Positions 1 through 8,765 of a stretch of 64,000 bases of DNA are shown piece after piece. The notes beneath the pieces were generated by a model. The model searched no databases. It had not been told where the DNA came from and was given only the letters and a program-made list of their open reading frames with translations. This stretch comes from a virus. The number at the start of each line of letters is the position of its first letter. Positions within the stretch are counted from its first letter, which is position 1. A program made the position numbers and the translations under genes. Location: positions 1-64,000 of the IMG/VR virus record IMGVR_UViG_3300036828_000771; one strand, written 5' to 3'.

Positions 1-1
1 G

Positions 2-178
2 GCCGCGCGCGATCCCGCCAGCGTCCCGGTGGGCACGCTGCGGGCTGTTCAAACCCGCACGCCCACGGGTCATCTTGAGACCCGCTTCATTGGCAGCCCG
101 AGCGTCTGGCTGAACCGTGGCACCCCCAACCGGCGCTACGTCAAAGCCATCAACCTGATGAAGGATAACCGGCCATGA
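2..178 (+). CDS. C-terminal end of a virion gene cut by the window edge
   Basis: An open frame enters from the left edge and ends at TGA 176-178, giving about 58 residues with no start codon visible. The stop overlaps the ATG of the next gene in ATGA style, so the two are translationally coupled. Its place two genes before the major capsid gene suggests a capsid maturation, scaffold or portal-proximal protein. The visible tail, which ends NLMKDNRP, carries no motif I recognise. Confidence 0.6.
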   Translation, partial: AARDPASVPVGTLRAVQTRTPTGHLETRFIGSPSVWLNRGTPNRRYVKAINLMKDNRP

Positions 179-816
179 CGATCAGCATCTCTCCCCAGAT
201 CACCAAGACGGCGGCGGGTACGTTCGGCGTCCAGTGGGATGGCCTTGTGCAGGGCACTTCGTGGCCCTCGCCCACTGCGATCTTCCATCTGGCCGGCGGC
301 TTCGTTGCTGGCACGGAGACCGATCCCATGTTCGCTGGGCTGGCGATCACCGAACTGGTGCCGACCCAGCCGGGCTCGCCGCCGATCACGCCAGCCGTCG
401 AACTCGGTGGCGCGATCAAGCGGGCGACGACTGTGCCAGCGCCCCCGGCGGTCGTGCAGACCGACATCACGGGCTTCGTGGTGTCCGATCAGAATCCTTC
501 GGCGATCAACTCGCCGCAGTCGCCGGTGCCGTTGTCCGACATCTACATGCAGGTCAACTTCTACCGGCTGGGCTCAGGTGCACGCATCGTCGTGGCGATG
601 GACCCTGCGCTGGTCAGCCTGTACGGCCAGAATATCCGTGGGCCGGTCGGCTGGGACTTCGCGAATCAGCGCATCACGGTGCCGGGAACCGCCCCGTTGC
701 CGGGCGTCCAAGTCCTCCGGGCGCAGCCCTCGGGGAACATGACCATCACCTACAACTCGACCACCAAGCAGGCCCAGTGGAACTACAACGGTTCCGCTGC
801 GGTCATCCTGCTCTGA
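175..816 (+). CDS. putative head decoration or structural protein
   Basis: 213 aa, rich in Gly, Pro, Thr and Val, without charged clusters or membrane segments, as usual for beta-rich virion proteins. It lies between a cut-off head gene and the DUF2184-like major capsid gene, where related phages carry a capsid cement or decoration protein. That role is inferred from position only. The start ATG overlaps the previous stop, and the capsid gene follows after 18 bp. Confidence 0.55.
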   Translation: MTISISPQITKTAAGTFGVQWDGLVQGTSWPSPTAIFHLAGGFVAGTETDPMFAGLAITELVPTQPGSPPITPAVELGGAIKRATTVPAPPAVVQTDITGFVVSDQNPSAINSPQSPVPLSDIYMQVNFYRLGSGARIVVAMDPALVSLYGQNIRGPVGWDFANQRITVPGTAPLPGVQVLRAQPSGNMTITYNSTTKQAQWNYNGSAAVILL

Positions 817-834
817 GAAGGGAGAACCTGAGCC

Positions 835-1857
835 ATGGCACTGAACGCGCCAGCCTTTGTGACGGTCAACCCGTCACTCATCGAACCCGGTCTCATCCTC
901 CCGTATGCGCAGGCGTCCGGTGCCTTCGACCTTCTCGAAGGCGGCGAGCCTCGCATCAAACTCGGGGAGGGCGACCTCTACGTCTACATGAAGCGTGTAG
1001 ACCTGCGCACCTCGATGGCGGCAGGCCCGGCGAGCTACAACATGCTGCCGGGCGTGTCGATCAGCTTCTCGCAGGTGCAGACGCCGACCTACCTGTTGCA
1101 GGTCGCCGCCAACTACAATCACCACGATGAGGCAGCGGCCTCGAACTGGGGCGTGTCGCTCAGCGAGGCCTATCGCCTCGGCATGCGGCAAGGCCACTTC
1201 CAGCTTACCCGCAACGCGATGCTCTACGGCATGCAGCCGCAGAACGGCGAGGGGCTGGTCAACGCGGCGGGCGCGACCGCCATCAACCTGCCGGCGGATT
1301 CAGGCGGCAACACCACGGTCGTCCTCTACGACAATGGCGAGATGGCGCAGTTCCTGCTCCAGCAGCTTGGCGCGGTGAAGACCCGCACCAACCAGTTGGG
1401 CATCGGGCGCAACTTCACGCTCATCGGACCGCAGCGCGTGATGGAGCAGTTCGAGTACCCCGGCATTGTGCAGTTGACGCAGTACCAGCGAATCGGTGCT
1501 GGCTCGGCGACGACGGCGCAGATGGTCAAGGAAGTGATGATGAGCAACGGCGACACCATCATCTGGGGTTATGACGACACGCTGATCGGCAAGGGCGCAG
1601 GCGGCAACGACCTCGTCATCATCGGCATGCCGGAAGTCGAGAAGCCCAATGAGCCCGGCATCAACACCAACGAGTTCGCCAAGCTGTCGCCGGGCAACAA
1701 TGCGTGCATCACGATGTACGGCGATCAGGCGGCCCCGAAGGAGCTTACCTCGCCGATGGCGCGCGGCATGACCGACGTGCTGTCGGAGATGCGCATCACC
1801 TCGGGCTGGGCGATCCGACCGGAGTCGCTGACTCTGATCTCGATGCAGTACCAGTAA
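835..1857 (+). CDS. major capsid protein (DUF2184-like)
   Basis: 340 aa. The overall pattern matches the DUF2184-type major capsid proteins of Bcep781-like myoviruses: an N-terminal YMKRVDLRTSMAAGPASYN region, a central QLGIGRNFTLIGPQR segment and a C-terminal MRITSGWAIRPESL. It would form the icosahedral shell. The start is set by a GGGAG ribosome site 10 bp upstream. It lies in the rightward morphogenesis operon, between a decoration candidate and connector genes. The family assignment is from memory of the sequence pattern; its position and length agree. Confidence 0.8.
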   Translation: MALNAPAFVTVNPSLIEPGLILPYAQASGAFDLLEGGEPRIKLGEGDLYVYMKRVDLRTSMAAGPASYNMLPGVSISFSQVQTPTYLLQVAANYNHHDEAAASNWGVSLSEAYRLGMRQGHFQLTRNAMLYGMQPQNGEGLVNAAGATAINLPADSGGNTTVVLYDNGEMAQFLLQQLGAVKTRTNQLGIGRNFTLIGPQRVMEQFEYPGIVQLTQYQRIGAGSATTAQMVKEVMMSNGDTIIWGYDDTLIGKGAGGNDLVIIGMPEVEKPNEPGINTNEFAKLSPGNNACITMYGDQAAPKELTSPMARGMTDVLSEMRITSGWAIRPESLTLISMQYQ

Positions 1858-1920
1858 CGCCTCGCGGTGTCCCCGGCAGGGGGAGAGCCGGGCGCATCGC
1901 TTAACCAAAAGGAGGGCTTC

Positions 1921-2415
1921 ATGAAGCTCTACATCGCCAACTGCACTGACCAGATGCAGGTCGTGAACGTGCGCCCACCCAAGAGCAAGAAGGTCTTCAC
2001 GCAGACCATCGACATCGGCCGGCAGGTGATCTTTGCGGCGCAGGAACTCGATGGTGAGGCCATAACGCTCGTCACCGAGTTCCTCGCGATCTACGGTGCT
2101 CGCTCATACGCCGACTTCGAGCACGCGCGCGAGCAGGGCTTGACGATCCCGCTGCTGTGGAGCACCGACCAGCCGGTCCCCCACGAGACCCACATGCGAG
2201 TCGTGAAGTGGAATCGTGGCGTGCTGTTCGGGCGCGGCAAGAAGCTGCGCGAGGAGGCGGCGATTGCGACCTCGGTCGGCATGCGCAACATGGCTCCCAA
2301 CGCGGCTGACACGCTGTGGATGAGCGTGCAGGAGGAGAAGCCGGGCACGATGCCTGACAGCGACACCCTGAACGAGGGCGTGCGCATGGATGTGACCGCG
2401 CCGCCGTTTGCGTGA
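1921..2415 (+). CDS. conserved virion-region protein downstream of capsid
   Basis: 164 aa. The frame is open from 1867, but ATG 1921 has a strong AAAGGAGG site 6-7 bp upstream and is the likely start. The protein starts MKLYIANCTDQMQ, is soluble and mixed in charge, and has no motif I recognise. Its position between the major capsid gene and connector-type genes suggests a head-tail joining or head-completion role, which is inference. Confidence 0.6.
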   Translation: MKLYIANCTDQMQVVNVRPPKSKKVFTQTIDIGRQVIFAAQELDGEAITLVTEFLAIYGARSYADFEHAREQGLTIPLLWSTDQPVPHETHMRVVKWNRGVLFGRGKKLREEAAIATSVGMRNMAPNAADTLWMSVQEEKPGTMPDSDTLNEGVRMDVTAPPFA

Positions 2416-2421
2416 TGCGCC

Positions 2422-2910
2422 ATGGACCCGACGCTTGCGGGCTTCATCCAGTTCGTGCGCCAGATCATGGGCATCCCGGCGACGATCCTGCCGGACACCA
2501 GCACGTATCTGGCGGAAGCGTTCTGGGCGTCGATGACCATCGTCAACCAGTATCTGGAGATCGTCGGCACGGCTGAGCCACCAGTGCAGCAGTTCCCGAC
2601 CTACTACGGCTACGCGGTCTACAATCTCGCGGGTGACTTCCTCGTGCGCTACACGCTGGACGACACCACGCTGACGCCGCCGAACGACACCTACTTCCAG
2701 ACGCTGCGCAAGCAGATGAACCTCAACGCCTTCGTGCCGGGGATCATCCAGTCGTCGAGCGATGGCGGCACCAGCCAGTCGTTCGCGATCCCCGACTTCA
2801 TCAAGAGCATGACGATGGGCGATCTCCAGTTGATGCAAACGCCGTGGGGACGCAACTATCTCAATCTGGCCCAAGCCTATGGTCCAACCATCTGGGGGCT
2901 GACACCATGA
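2422..2910 (+). CDS. putative head-tail connector protein
   Basis: 162 aa. It starts with a short alpha-helical segment (FIQFVRQIMG), then a helical middle and a C-terminal YGPTIWG motif. Small proteins of this kind follow the capsid gene in Bcep781-like phages and act as connector or adaptor subunits. I recognise the type, not a named family. Its stop overlaps the ATG of the next gene. Confidence 0.5.
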   Translation: MDPTLAGFIQFVRQIMGIPATILPDTSTYLAEAFWASMTIVNQYLEIVGTAEPPVQQFPTYYGYAVYNLAGDFLVRYTLDDTTLTPPNDTYFQTLRKQMNLNAFVPGIIQSSSDGGTSQSFAIPDFIKSMTMGDLQLMQTPWGRNYLNLAQAYGPTIWGLTP

Positions 2911-3146
2911 AGTATCATCTGATCGTTGCCGTGCTGATCGCACTGGCGACAGTGGACGCCAGCGCACAGCAGCAACCCGTGCCGACCCTGAAGCCGGGCC
3001 GCGCGACGGCCGATTATCAGCGGCTGGCCACCCAACCCAGCCGTCCGATCCGGGGCTGGCAGGTCTTCAAGGGCGCGAAGGAGTGCACGCAGACCGCCGG
3101 CAAGCTGACCTGCGACAACGGCTATTCGACACAGGTGCGACCATGA
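2907..3146 (+). CDS. small exported protein of unknown function
   Basis: 79 aa starting at ATG 2907, which overlaps the previous stop. Residues 1-21 form a classical signal peptide (hydrophobic core LIVAVLIALATVDASA, cleavage expected after ASA). The mature part is basic and has two cysteines 10 residues apart near the C-terminus, perhaps one disulfide. An exported protein inside the head-connector block is unusual. It could act in the periplasm during exit or entry. Confidence 0.6.
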   Translation: MKYHLIVAVLIALATVDASAQQQPVPTLKPGRATADYQRLATQPSRPIRGWQVFKGAKECTQTAGKLTCDNGYSTQVRP

Positions 3147-3619
3147 CCGTGCTGCACCTCGGCGTCGTCGACCAGCCGTACCGCCATGTCGGGCATCGCA
3201 AGGCGAGCAAGCGCGGCAAGCGCATCGTGAAGGCGGCGAAGATCAGCAGCCGGTCGACATACGAAGTGGCGTGCATCTTGGAAGCGAAGTACGGGATCAT
3301 GCACCACTTCTTCAAGGCGCATGAGAACGAGATCATCGAGGCGATGATCAACGCCTACGAGGGCGCGCGCGAGCAGGTGCAGTTGACCGGCCGGTTCATC
3401 GATCCGTCAGCGGACGGCATCAATGACATCCAAATCATGTTCAACCGCTTCATCGACGAGAAGGAGATGGACCGCATGGGCGTCGCGGGCGTGCCAACGG
3501 CGGCGGCGCTGCACGGCGTGAGCCACCGCTTTTTCCATCCCTACGCCAAGCGCGGACCTCGGGCGAGCTTCTATGACACCGGGCTCTACGAGGACTCGTT
3601 CCGGGCATGGGTGGACTGA
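3143..3619 (+). CDS. putative neck or tail-completion protein
   Basis: 158 aa from ATG 3143, which overlaps the previous stop. The N-terminus is basic, a helical region follows, and the C-terminus reads FYDTGLYEDSFRAWVD. That resembles the end of tail-completion or neck proteins (gp10/HK97 type), which often close with a short amphipathic helix. The role is inferred from position between connector and tail genes and from that C-terminus. Confidence 0.5.
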   Translation: MTVLHLGVVDQPYRHVGHRKASKRGKRIVKAAKISSRSTYEVACILEAKYGIMHHFFKAHENEIIEAMINAYEGAREQVQLTGRFIDPSADGINDIQIMFNRFIDEKEMDRMGVAGVPTAAALHGVSHRFFHPYAKRGPRASFYDTGLYEDSFRAWVD

Positions 3620-3948
3620 TGGCCGACCTCTCGCTCAGCACCTACCAGCACGCCCACGCCGAGAAGTCGCAGCACGGTATGGTGCCGGGCATCGGCTTCG
3701 TGCGCATGGGGCCACTGCCCATGCCGCCGATTCCGCTCGGAGCGGAAGACGCTTGCGCGCCGCCGTATGGCACGGAGACGGGCACGCTGCACACGCTGCT
3801 CGAACCGGGCGGCGACGAGCACCCGAACATGCGCTGGCACAGCGAGACCCACGAATGGGCACCGATAGTGCCGTTCGCCGGACACCGGCTGGGCTACACC
3901 GCAACCTACCTCGCCGCCCACGGGTGGAAGTATGGCCACAGTCAATGA
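3619..3948 (+). CDS. small structural-region protein
   Basis: 109 aa from ATG 3619, which overlaps the previous TGA by one base. An in-frame ATG at 3607 is possible but would overlap more. Rich in Pro, Gly and His (MGPLPMPPIPLG), and without a membrane segment. No family recognised. Its place in the neck block suggests a virion or assembly protein. Confidence 0.5.
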   Translation: MADLSLSTYQHAHAEKSQHGMVPGIGFVRMGPLPMPPIPLGAEDACAPPYGTETGTLHTLLEPGGDEHPNMRWHSETHEWAPIVPFAGHRLGYTATYLAAHGWKYGHSQ

Positions 3949-4945
3949 AGCCGAGGCGGCACGAACTGCGCTAGGCGCGGCGCTCAAGGCTGGTCTCGAC
4001 ACCCTCGATCTCAACCAGACGATCACGTTCACGCTTTACCAGCGGGTCGTGCTGCCGCTCGACGGCTACGTGTTCTGGGTGAAGTCGACGATCTCGAACA
4101 TCGCGACGACGACGCCGCCGTCGATGGATGTGATGGGCGCGGTGCACTACATCTCCGACCTGCGGCAGGACGAGGACAACAGCGTTTCCAACAATCGGGT
4201 GGTCTTCACGGCCGAGGACCCGGTGCAGAACTTCAATCTCACTGCGCCGAACGAACTCTATATCGGCGACTTCGACGGCGTCCGCTTCTCCTTCTCATCG
4301 CGCGGCGCGTACTTCCAGCAGTCGAACCTGCACCACTACATCGGCATGGGTTACTCGTCGTGGATGATGACGCAGATTATCGACGACATCAGCGACTTGC
4401 CGCCGACCACCGATCTGCTCGTGAGCAACAGCCTGTCGATCTGGCTGTCGCTGAGCGGCTACAATCCGGCGTGGCACGTCGACATTCCGATGCCGCCGAT
4501 CCCGCTGTTCCCGTCGTTCTTGAGTCCGCTGAACATCCTGCCGCCCTACGGCACCATCCACATCGACCCCGAACAGACGACGGCCTATCAGGCGGTGCCG
4601 TTGCGGTCCTCGGTGCTCGACCACTCGCAGCTTACGCACGACCGGGTGATCGTGACGCTGTACGGCTGCGACAACAGGACGGCGCTCGATTTCCTCGATG
4701 CGACGCTCCAGTACATGCTCGACACCGATCACATGGGCCTCGTCGGCGTGCCGCCTATCGTGCGCGACGACAAGAAGACGACGACCGAGGCGCTGATCCT
4801 CGCGCAGAAGAAGCGGATCATCTTCGAGGTCAGCTACTACCAAGGCACCGCGCGCAACATCGCCCGCCAGTTGATCGAGAAGGCGCTCGTCGGCCTGTGG
4901 GTGCAGGACAGCTTCATCGGCAGCGTCCCGATCCAGATTCGCTGA
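3932..4945 (+). CDS. putative tail terminator or neck protein
   Basis: 337 aa, overlapping the previous gene by 17 bp. It reads as a mixed alpha/beta structural protein with repeated hydrophobic strands and a C-terminal helix before IQIR. It lies immediately upstream of the tail sheath block, where myoviruses encode tail terminator or neck-sheath adaptor proteins. No family is recognised with certainty. Confidence 0.5.
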   Translation: MATVNEAEAARTALGAALKAGLDTLDLNQTITFTLYQRVVLPLDGYVFWVKSTISNIATTTPPSMDVMGAVHYISDLRQDEDNSVSNNRVVFTAEDPVQNFNLTAPNELYIGDFDGVRFSFSSRGAYFQQSNLHHYIGMGYSSWMMTQIIDDISDLPPTTDLLVSNSLSIWLSLSGYNPAWHVDIPMPPIPLFPSFLSPLNILPPYGTIHIDPEQTTAYQAVPLRSSVLDHSQLTHDRVIVTLYGCDNRTALDFLDATLQYMLDTDHMGLVGVPPIVRDDKKTTTEALILAQKKRIIFEVSYYQGTARNIARQLIEKALVGLWVQDSFIGSVPIQIR

Positions 4946-4973
4946 CTACCCCGTCAACCAACAGGAGACAGTT

Positions 4974-5255
4974 ATGCCCCAGAACCGTCCGTTTCTTCAG
5001 GGACGCATCCGGCGCGGCCTCAACGCGCCAGCCGTGCTCAAGGCGAAGCCGGGCACTGTCATCAGCGTGCTTTGCCTCACGCCGGGGACGCTCGACCTGA
5101 TCAACGATGTCACGACCGGCGGAGCCGGGGCTGCGATCAGCGGCTTCCCGGCCACGATGGTCGCCGGGCAGGTGCTGCCGCTCAACTCCTCGGCCTCTGT
5201 CGGCATCACCGCAAAGGCACCAGTGACGGGGTCTTACAACGTCGTGTTCAGCTAA
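4974..5255 (+). CDS. small virion protein (beta-rich)
   Basis: 93 aa with an AGGAGA ribosome site 5 bp before the ATG. The N-terminus is basic (RPFLQGRIRRGL), followed by a Gly/Ala/Val-rich region predicted to be beta strands. Small proteins of this kind often lie just before DUF3383 sheaths and may be head fibre or neck decoration proteins. The function is not known. Confidence 0.5.
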   Translation: MPQNRPFLQGRIRRGLNAPAVLKAKPGTVISVLCLTPGTLDLINDVTTGGAGAAISGFPATMVAGQVLPLNSSASVGITAKAPVTGSYNVVFS

Positions 5256-5286
5256 CCGGCGCAACGGCTAATCAGGAGACCGCCCC

Positions 5287-6942
5287 ATGGCGAATCCCAT
5301 TGTCACCGTCCAAGTCACCCAGACTGTCGCGCCGACTCCGAGCAAGCTCCAGAAAACCGGCGCAATGATCTCCTCGGGTGCCACCACGCTGGCCGTAGGG
5401 GCAACAGCCCTGCTCCAGCAACCCGCCGACCTCGCCCAGTACCTGCTGGGAGCGCTGGCGCTGACCACGCTTGCGTGGACCTCGGCCTATGGCGGCATGG
5501 TGACGGCGACGACTGCCGTCCCGCACAACATCCCGACCGGCCAGAGTTTCCCCGTGACCATCGCGGGCATGTCGCCCAGTGGCTACAACGGCAGCTTCAA
5601 CGCGACCTCGACCGGGCCATCGGCCTTCACCTACTACCTGCCGATCAATCCGGGTGTGCAGACCGTGGCGGGCACCTTCACCGGCGCTGCGGAGGGCGAG
5701 CTTCAGGCGATGGTGAACACGTTCTTCGCGCAAGGCTTCCAGCAGGGCGTCTACATCATCGAACTGGGCTCAGGCGGTGTGGCGGCGCAGGTCGCGAACT
5801 TGCAGCAGTTCATCAACAACAGCGCCCAGTTCTTCTACAGCTACCTCGTGCCGCGCGCGTGGGACGCCGACCCTTCGTTCCTCGCGCTGATCGCGCAGTA
5901 TGAGAACACCACGGGCAAGACCTACTTCTTCGTCACCACGACGCTCGACAACTACTCGCTCTACACGGCGGTGATGAAGGACGTGGTCGCGATGACCGAG
6001 GCTCCGCAGTACGGCGCGTGGCCGCAGGAGAATCTGGCATCGGCGACGTATTTGGCGGGCACGGTGACGGCGGCGACGGTGGCCAACCACAACGTCAAGC
6101 CCGGCGACTGGTTCACGATCCAAGGCACCGTGCCGGCCGGCTACGACGGCATCCATCAGGCGGGGCCGGGCACCACGGGCACGGCGCTGATCTGGGAATC
6201 GGAAGTCGATCCGGGTGGTCCTGCCACGACGCCGGGCTTCCTCGCGCAGAGCATCTACACCTCGCCCGGCGTCCCGGCGACTGAGTTCTCGGCGGCGTCC
6301 GATTGGTGGGTGTCGCTGAACTACACGCCGTCCTCGACGAACAAGGTCACGCCCTTCAGCTATTCGTTCCTGTACGGCGTGACCCAATTCCCGCCACAGG
6401 GCAATGGCCCGCTGATGGCGACGCTGAAGACGGCGAACGTCAACCTCGTCGGCTTCGGCGCAGAGGGCGGGATCAGCGACACCATCCTGATCTATGGCCA
6501 CACGATGGACGGTCGACCGTTCAATTACTGGTACTCGGTCGACTGGATGCAGATCAACATCGACCTCGACATCTCGGCCGCGATCATCAATGGGTCGAAC
6601 GATCCGATCAATCCGCTCTACTACAATCAGGACGGCATCAACCGTCTCTCAGCGGTAGCGGCGAACACTGGATCGAACGCCATCGCCTATGGCATGGCGC
6701 TGGGCACGGTCAAGCAGGTGGCGCTCGACCCGCAGACCTTCGTCAACAACATCAATGCCGGCCTCTACGCTGGCATGCTGGTCGTGAACGCAGTGCCGTT
6801 CCCGACCTACACGGCAGCCAATCCCTCGCACTACAAGATCGGCGAGTACGACGGCTTGAGCATGGTCTACACGCCGCTCCGTGGCTTCGAGCATATTATA
6901 TTCAACATACACGTGACAGATTTTGCAGCGGCACCCGTATGA
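5287..6942 (+). CDS. tail sheath protein (DUF3383-like)
   Basis: 551 aa contractile sheath subunit. The length, the N-terminal IVTVQVTQT strand, the DPQTFVNN region and the C-terminal GFEHIIFNIHVTDF strand fit the DUF3383 sheath family. Two small inserted modules with an xVTIxGxxPxGYNG core lie at residues about 73-131 and 258-320, and related modules occur in two baseplate proteins here. The last 15 or so codons use ATA, ATT and AGA-type codons rarely used elsewhere in this GC-rich gene. The stop overlaps an HNH endonuclease gene. Confidence 0.8.
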   Translation: MANPIVTVQVTQTVAPTPSKLQKTGAMISSGATTLAVGATALLQQPADLAQYLLGALALTTLAWTSAYGGMVTATTAVPHNIPTGQSFPVTIAGMSPSGYNGSFNATSTGPSAFTYYLPINPGVQTVAGTFTGAAEGELQAMVNTFFAQGFQQGVYIIELGSGGVAAQVANLQQFINNSAQFFYSYLVPRAWDADPSFLALIAQYENTTGKTYFFVTTTLDNYSLYTAVMKDVVAMTEAPQYGAWPQENLASATYLAGTVTAATVANHNVKPGDWFTIQGTVPAGYDGIHQAGPGTTGTALIWESEVDPGGPATTPGFLAQSIYTSPGVPATEFSAASDWWVSLNYTPSSTNKVTPFSYSFLYGVTQFPPQGNGPLMATLKTANVNLVGFGAEGGISDTILIYGHTMDGRPFNYWYSVDWMQINIDLDISAAIINGSNDPINPLYYNQDGINRLSAVAANTGSNAIAYGMALGTVKQVALDPQTFVNNINAGLYAGMLVVNAVPFPTYTAANPSHYKIGEYDGLSMVYTPLRGFEHIIFNIHVTDFAAAPV

Positions 6943-7538
6943 GTCTGATGTTGGTGAATCCACACTTTGCGCAGCGCGCGATTCAGCGACGGTATGGCGC
7001 TGCGCATCGAGAGACTTGCCGGTCGGCGTGTGCTCGATGGCGTGCGAGGAATCCCGGCTATCAGGTCGAATGGAACCGGGCGAACTCCGAGCGCCATCGT
7101 GCCATCGTGAAGAAGACCAACGCGAAGTCCGAGACCAAGCAAAGGCGGCGGCGCTGGCTTGAGGACAACCCAGACAAGGTGGTGGCCCAGCGCGAACGCC
7201 ACCTCGTCCTGCATCCACGGTCGGCTGCTGATCGGATGATGCGATACAGAGAGAAGCACCCCGAAACGTCACGCAACGACAGCGCTCGCCGACGTTCGCG
7301 GAAGAAGGGGCTGAAACTGTCCGAGGGCCTGATCGAGTTGCTGTTATCTGAACAAGGGAGTCAGTGCCCGTACTGCCCAGCAGATATCAGCAAGCGTTAC
7401 GCCATCGACCACTACATGCCTCTGTCCCGAGGCGGCCTGCACGTCGACGAGAACATTCAACTGACCTGTCGGCCGTGCAACGCCCGCAAGGCCTCGAAGC
7501 ATCCGGCCGAGTTCCTGATGGAGATGACCCATGGCTGA
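6939..7538 (+). CDS. HNH homing-type endonuclease
   Basis: 199 aa from ATG 6939, overlapping the sheath stop. The C-terminal half has a clear HNH signature: CPYC, then AIDHYMPLSRGG, an Asn, then CRPCNARK, so two CxxC knuckles flank the His-rich catalytic core. The N-terminal 110 residues are very basic and probably bind DNA. It splits the usual sheath-tube gene pair, as free-standing homing endonucleases do. The last 8 bp overlap the tube gene, and its composition is less GC-rich than its neighbours. Confidence 0.85.
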   Translation: MSLMLVNPHFAQRAIQRRYGAAHRETCRSACARWRARNPGYQVEWNRANSERHRAIVKKTNAKSETKQRRRRWLEDNPDKVVAQRERHLVLHPRSAADRMMRYREKHPETSRNDSARRRSRKKGLKLSEGLIELLLSEQGSQCPYCPADISKRYAIDHYMPLSRGGLHVDENIQLTCRPCNARKASKHPAEFLMEMTHG

Positions 7539-7986
7539 CCCTCTTGTTGCTCTTGGTTCACTGAATCGCCTGCGCGCTTCGGTGGTGTGGAACAGCTTCC
7601 CCAGCCTGAACATCACCCAGTCCTATCTGGGCGTGGACGGGCTCAGGCTGGCGCTCGACGGCGGATCGGTGGCGTTTCTCCCGGCCATGACCGGGGCGGT
7701 CCTGTCACCGGAGCCGTACCAGATGATCACCCTGTCGGCGACGCTGCTGAAGACCCAGCAGCTTGCCGAACTCTACAAGACGCAGATGGAACTCGACGCC
7801 CGCATCGGCGACGGTACGGTCTACCCGGACGTGGCGATCAACCAAGGCGGCATCGGGGTCTACCAGATCAAGAACTGCGCCATCGAATCGGTGGCGGAGT
7901 TGAGCTTCGCCGGGACCGACGCTTCGTTCCGCGTCACCCTGCGCGGCTACTATCTCGTCAACAGTTCGCTGTGGGGCGGGCCATGA
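7531..7986 (+). CDS. tail tube protein (DUF3277-like)
   Basis: 151 aa. Its length, the alternating beta pattern and its position after the DUF3383-type sheath fit the DUF3277 inner tail tube. The C-terminus reads FRVTLRGYYLVN. It should polymerise as hexamer rings inside the sheath. The ATG lies 8 bp inside the end of the HNH gene, so the endonuclease insertion has kept translational coupling. Confidence 0.7.
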   Translation: MADPLVALGSLNRLRASVVWNSFPSLNITQSYLGVDGLRLALDGGSVAFLPAMTGAVLSPEPYQMITLSATLLKTQQLAELYKTQMELDARIGDGTVYPDVAINQGGIGVYQIKNCAIESVAELSFAGTDASFRVTLRGYYLVNSSLWGGP

Positions 7987-8168
7987 GCAGCATTCTCATA
8001 TTCGTCGTCGTCGTCATCGTCGTGATGGCGCTGGTGATGTGGCTGATCTACTACCTGCCGCTGCCGCCGGGCTCGCCGGCATGGGTCAAGAATTTCCTCT
8101 ACGTGATGGCGCTGCTGGCCGCCATCGTCGTCATCCTCGTGAAATCGGGCTTGGCGGCCAGTATCTAA
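7983..8168 (+). CDS. small two-span membrane protein
   Basis: 61 aa from ATG 7983, overlapping the tube gene stop. Two hydrophobic segments (about residues 4-24 and 37-56) are separated by a short PLPPGSP turn. Size and topology would suit a class II holin. Position between tail tube and tail chaperone is unusual for a lysis gene, so I only call it a membrane protein. It ends in TAA inside an AT-rich repeat (TCTAATT twice). Confidence 0.6.
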   Translation: MSSILIFVVVVIVVMALVMWLIYYLPLPPGSPAWVKNFLYVMALLAAIVVILVKSGLAASI

Positions 8169-8186
8169 TTGGCGTCTAATTAGGGC

Positions 8187-8765
8187 ATGAAGATCGACCG
8201 TCGCCTGAACCTTGTCCTGACTGTCACCACTGACGACGACAAAACCATCTACGTCCACCACACGCCGATTCGCCGGGAGATATTCGAGGCGCACTTTCTC
8301 ATCCTGACGAAGCTGATGGCGGGGATGTACGAGCAGAACCTGCCGCCGCCGATGGCGCAACGCATTGCCATGCTCATGCTGCGCAAGGTGGCGAAGGACA
8401 TGGGCGTCGAACAGTCGGTCGAGACCTCGCTGCTGCCGGAAATCTGGCGCGTGACAAACTGCTTGGTGCAGGGCTTGGGCCAGATCGACACGGGGTGGAC
8501 CACGCTGCCGTTCGAGAAGATCACGGCCGAGAAGATGATCAGCGAGGACGACGCGGCGGAGGTGCGCAACCACATCGTTTTTTTTACGGCAGCCTCGTGG
8601 GTCCACAAGCGCGACGAGTTGACGGACCTGATCTACCCCATGCTCGCGACATCTGGCTCGCAGACCACGTCATTGACCTCTACGGAATGGATTGCGTCCT
8701 TGCCGACATCGACGCCGGTCGAGAATACTGGCGCGAAGGCGACAGTGTCGTCCATTCCATCCTAG
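8187..8765 (+). CDS. tail assembly chaperone, short product
   Basis: 192 aa, the lambda-G-like partner expected between tail tube and tape measure. The first 133 codons end in GTT TTT TTT at an 8-T run. The unshifted product goes on for about 60 residues and ends in a Ser/Thr-rich tail. Phe is normally TTC in this GC-rich sequence, so two TTT codons in a row are a marked exception. The gene starts without a clear Shine-Dalgarno site, 1 bp after a TAATTAGGGC element. See the frameshift feature for the longer product. Confidence 0.65.
   Translation: MKIDRRLNLVLTVTTDDDKTIYVHHTPIRREIFEAHFLILTKLMAGMYEQNLPPPMAQRIAMLMLRKVAKDMGVEQSVETSLLPEIWRVTNCLVQGLGQIDTGWTTLPFEKITAEKMISEDDAAEVRNHIVFFTAASWVHKRDELTDLIYPMLATSGSQTTSLTSTEWIASLPTSTPVENTGAKATVSSIPS
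8578..8585 (+). other. candidate -1 ribosomal frameshift site (8-T run)
   Basis: Eight T residues read as T TTT TTT in the zero frame of the chaperone gene. A -1 slip would continue into the frame that is open to 8890. A second possible slip point is CCCC at 8636-8639, after which the -1 frame acquires normal codon use (from HARDIWLADH). The T run is preferred because of its rarity here. Confidence 0.55.

Noticed and set aside
8181-8186. TAATTAGGGC before the tail chaperone gene as a member of the promoter family
   Set aside because: The half-site is present, but no -35 fits at 17 bp and it lies inside a late operon; it may be chance or a remnant.
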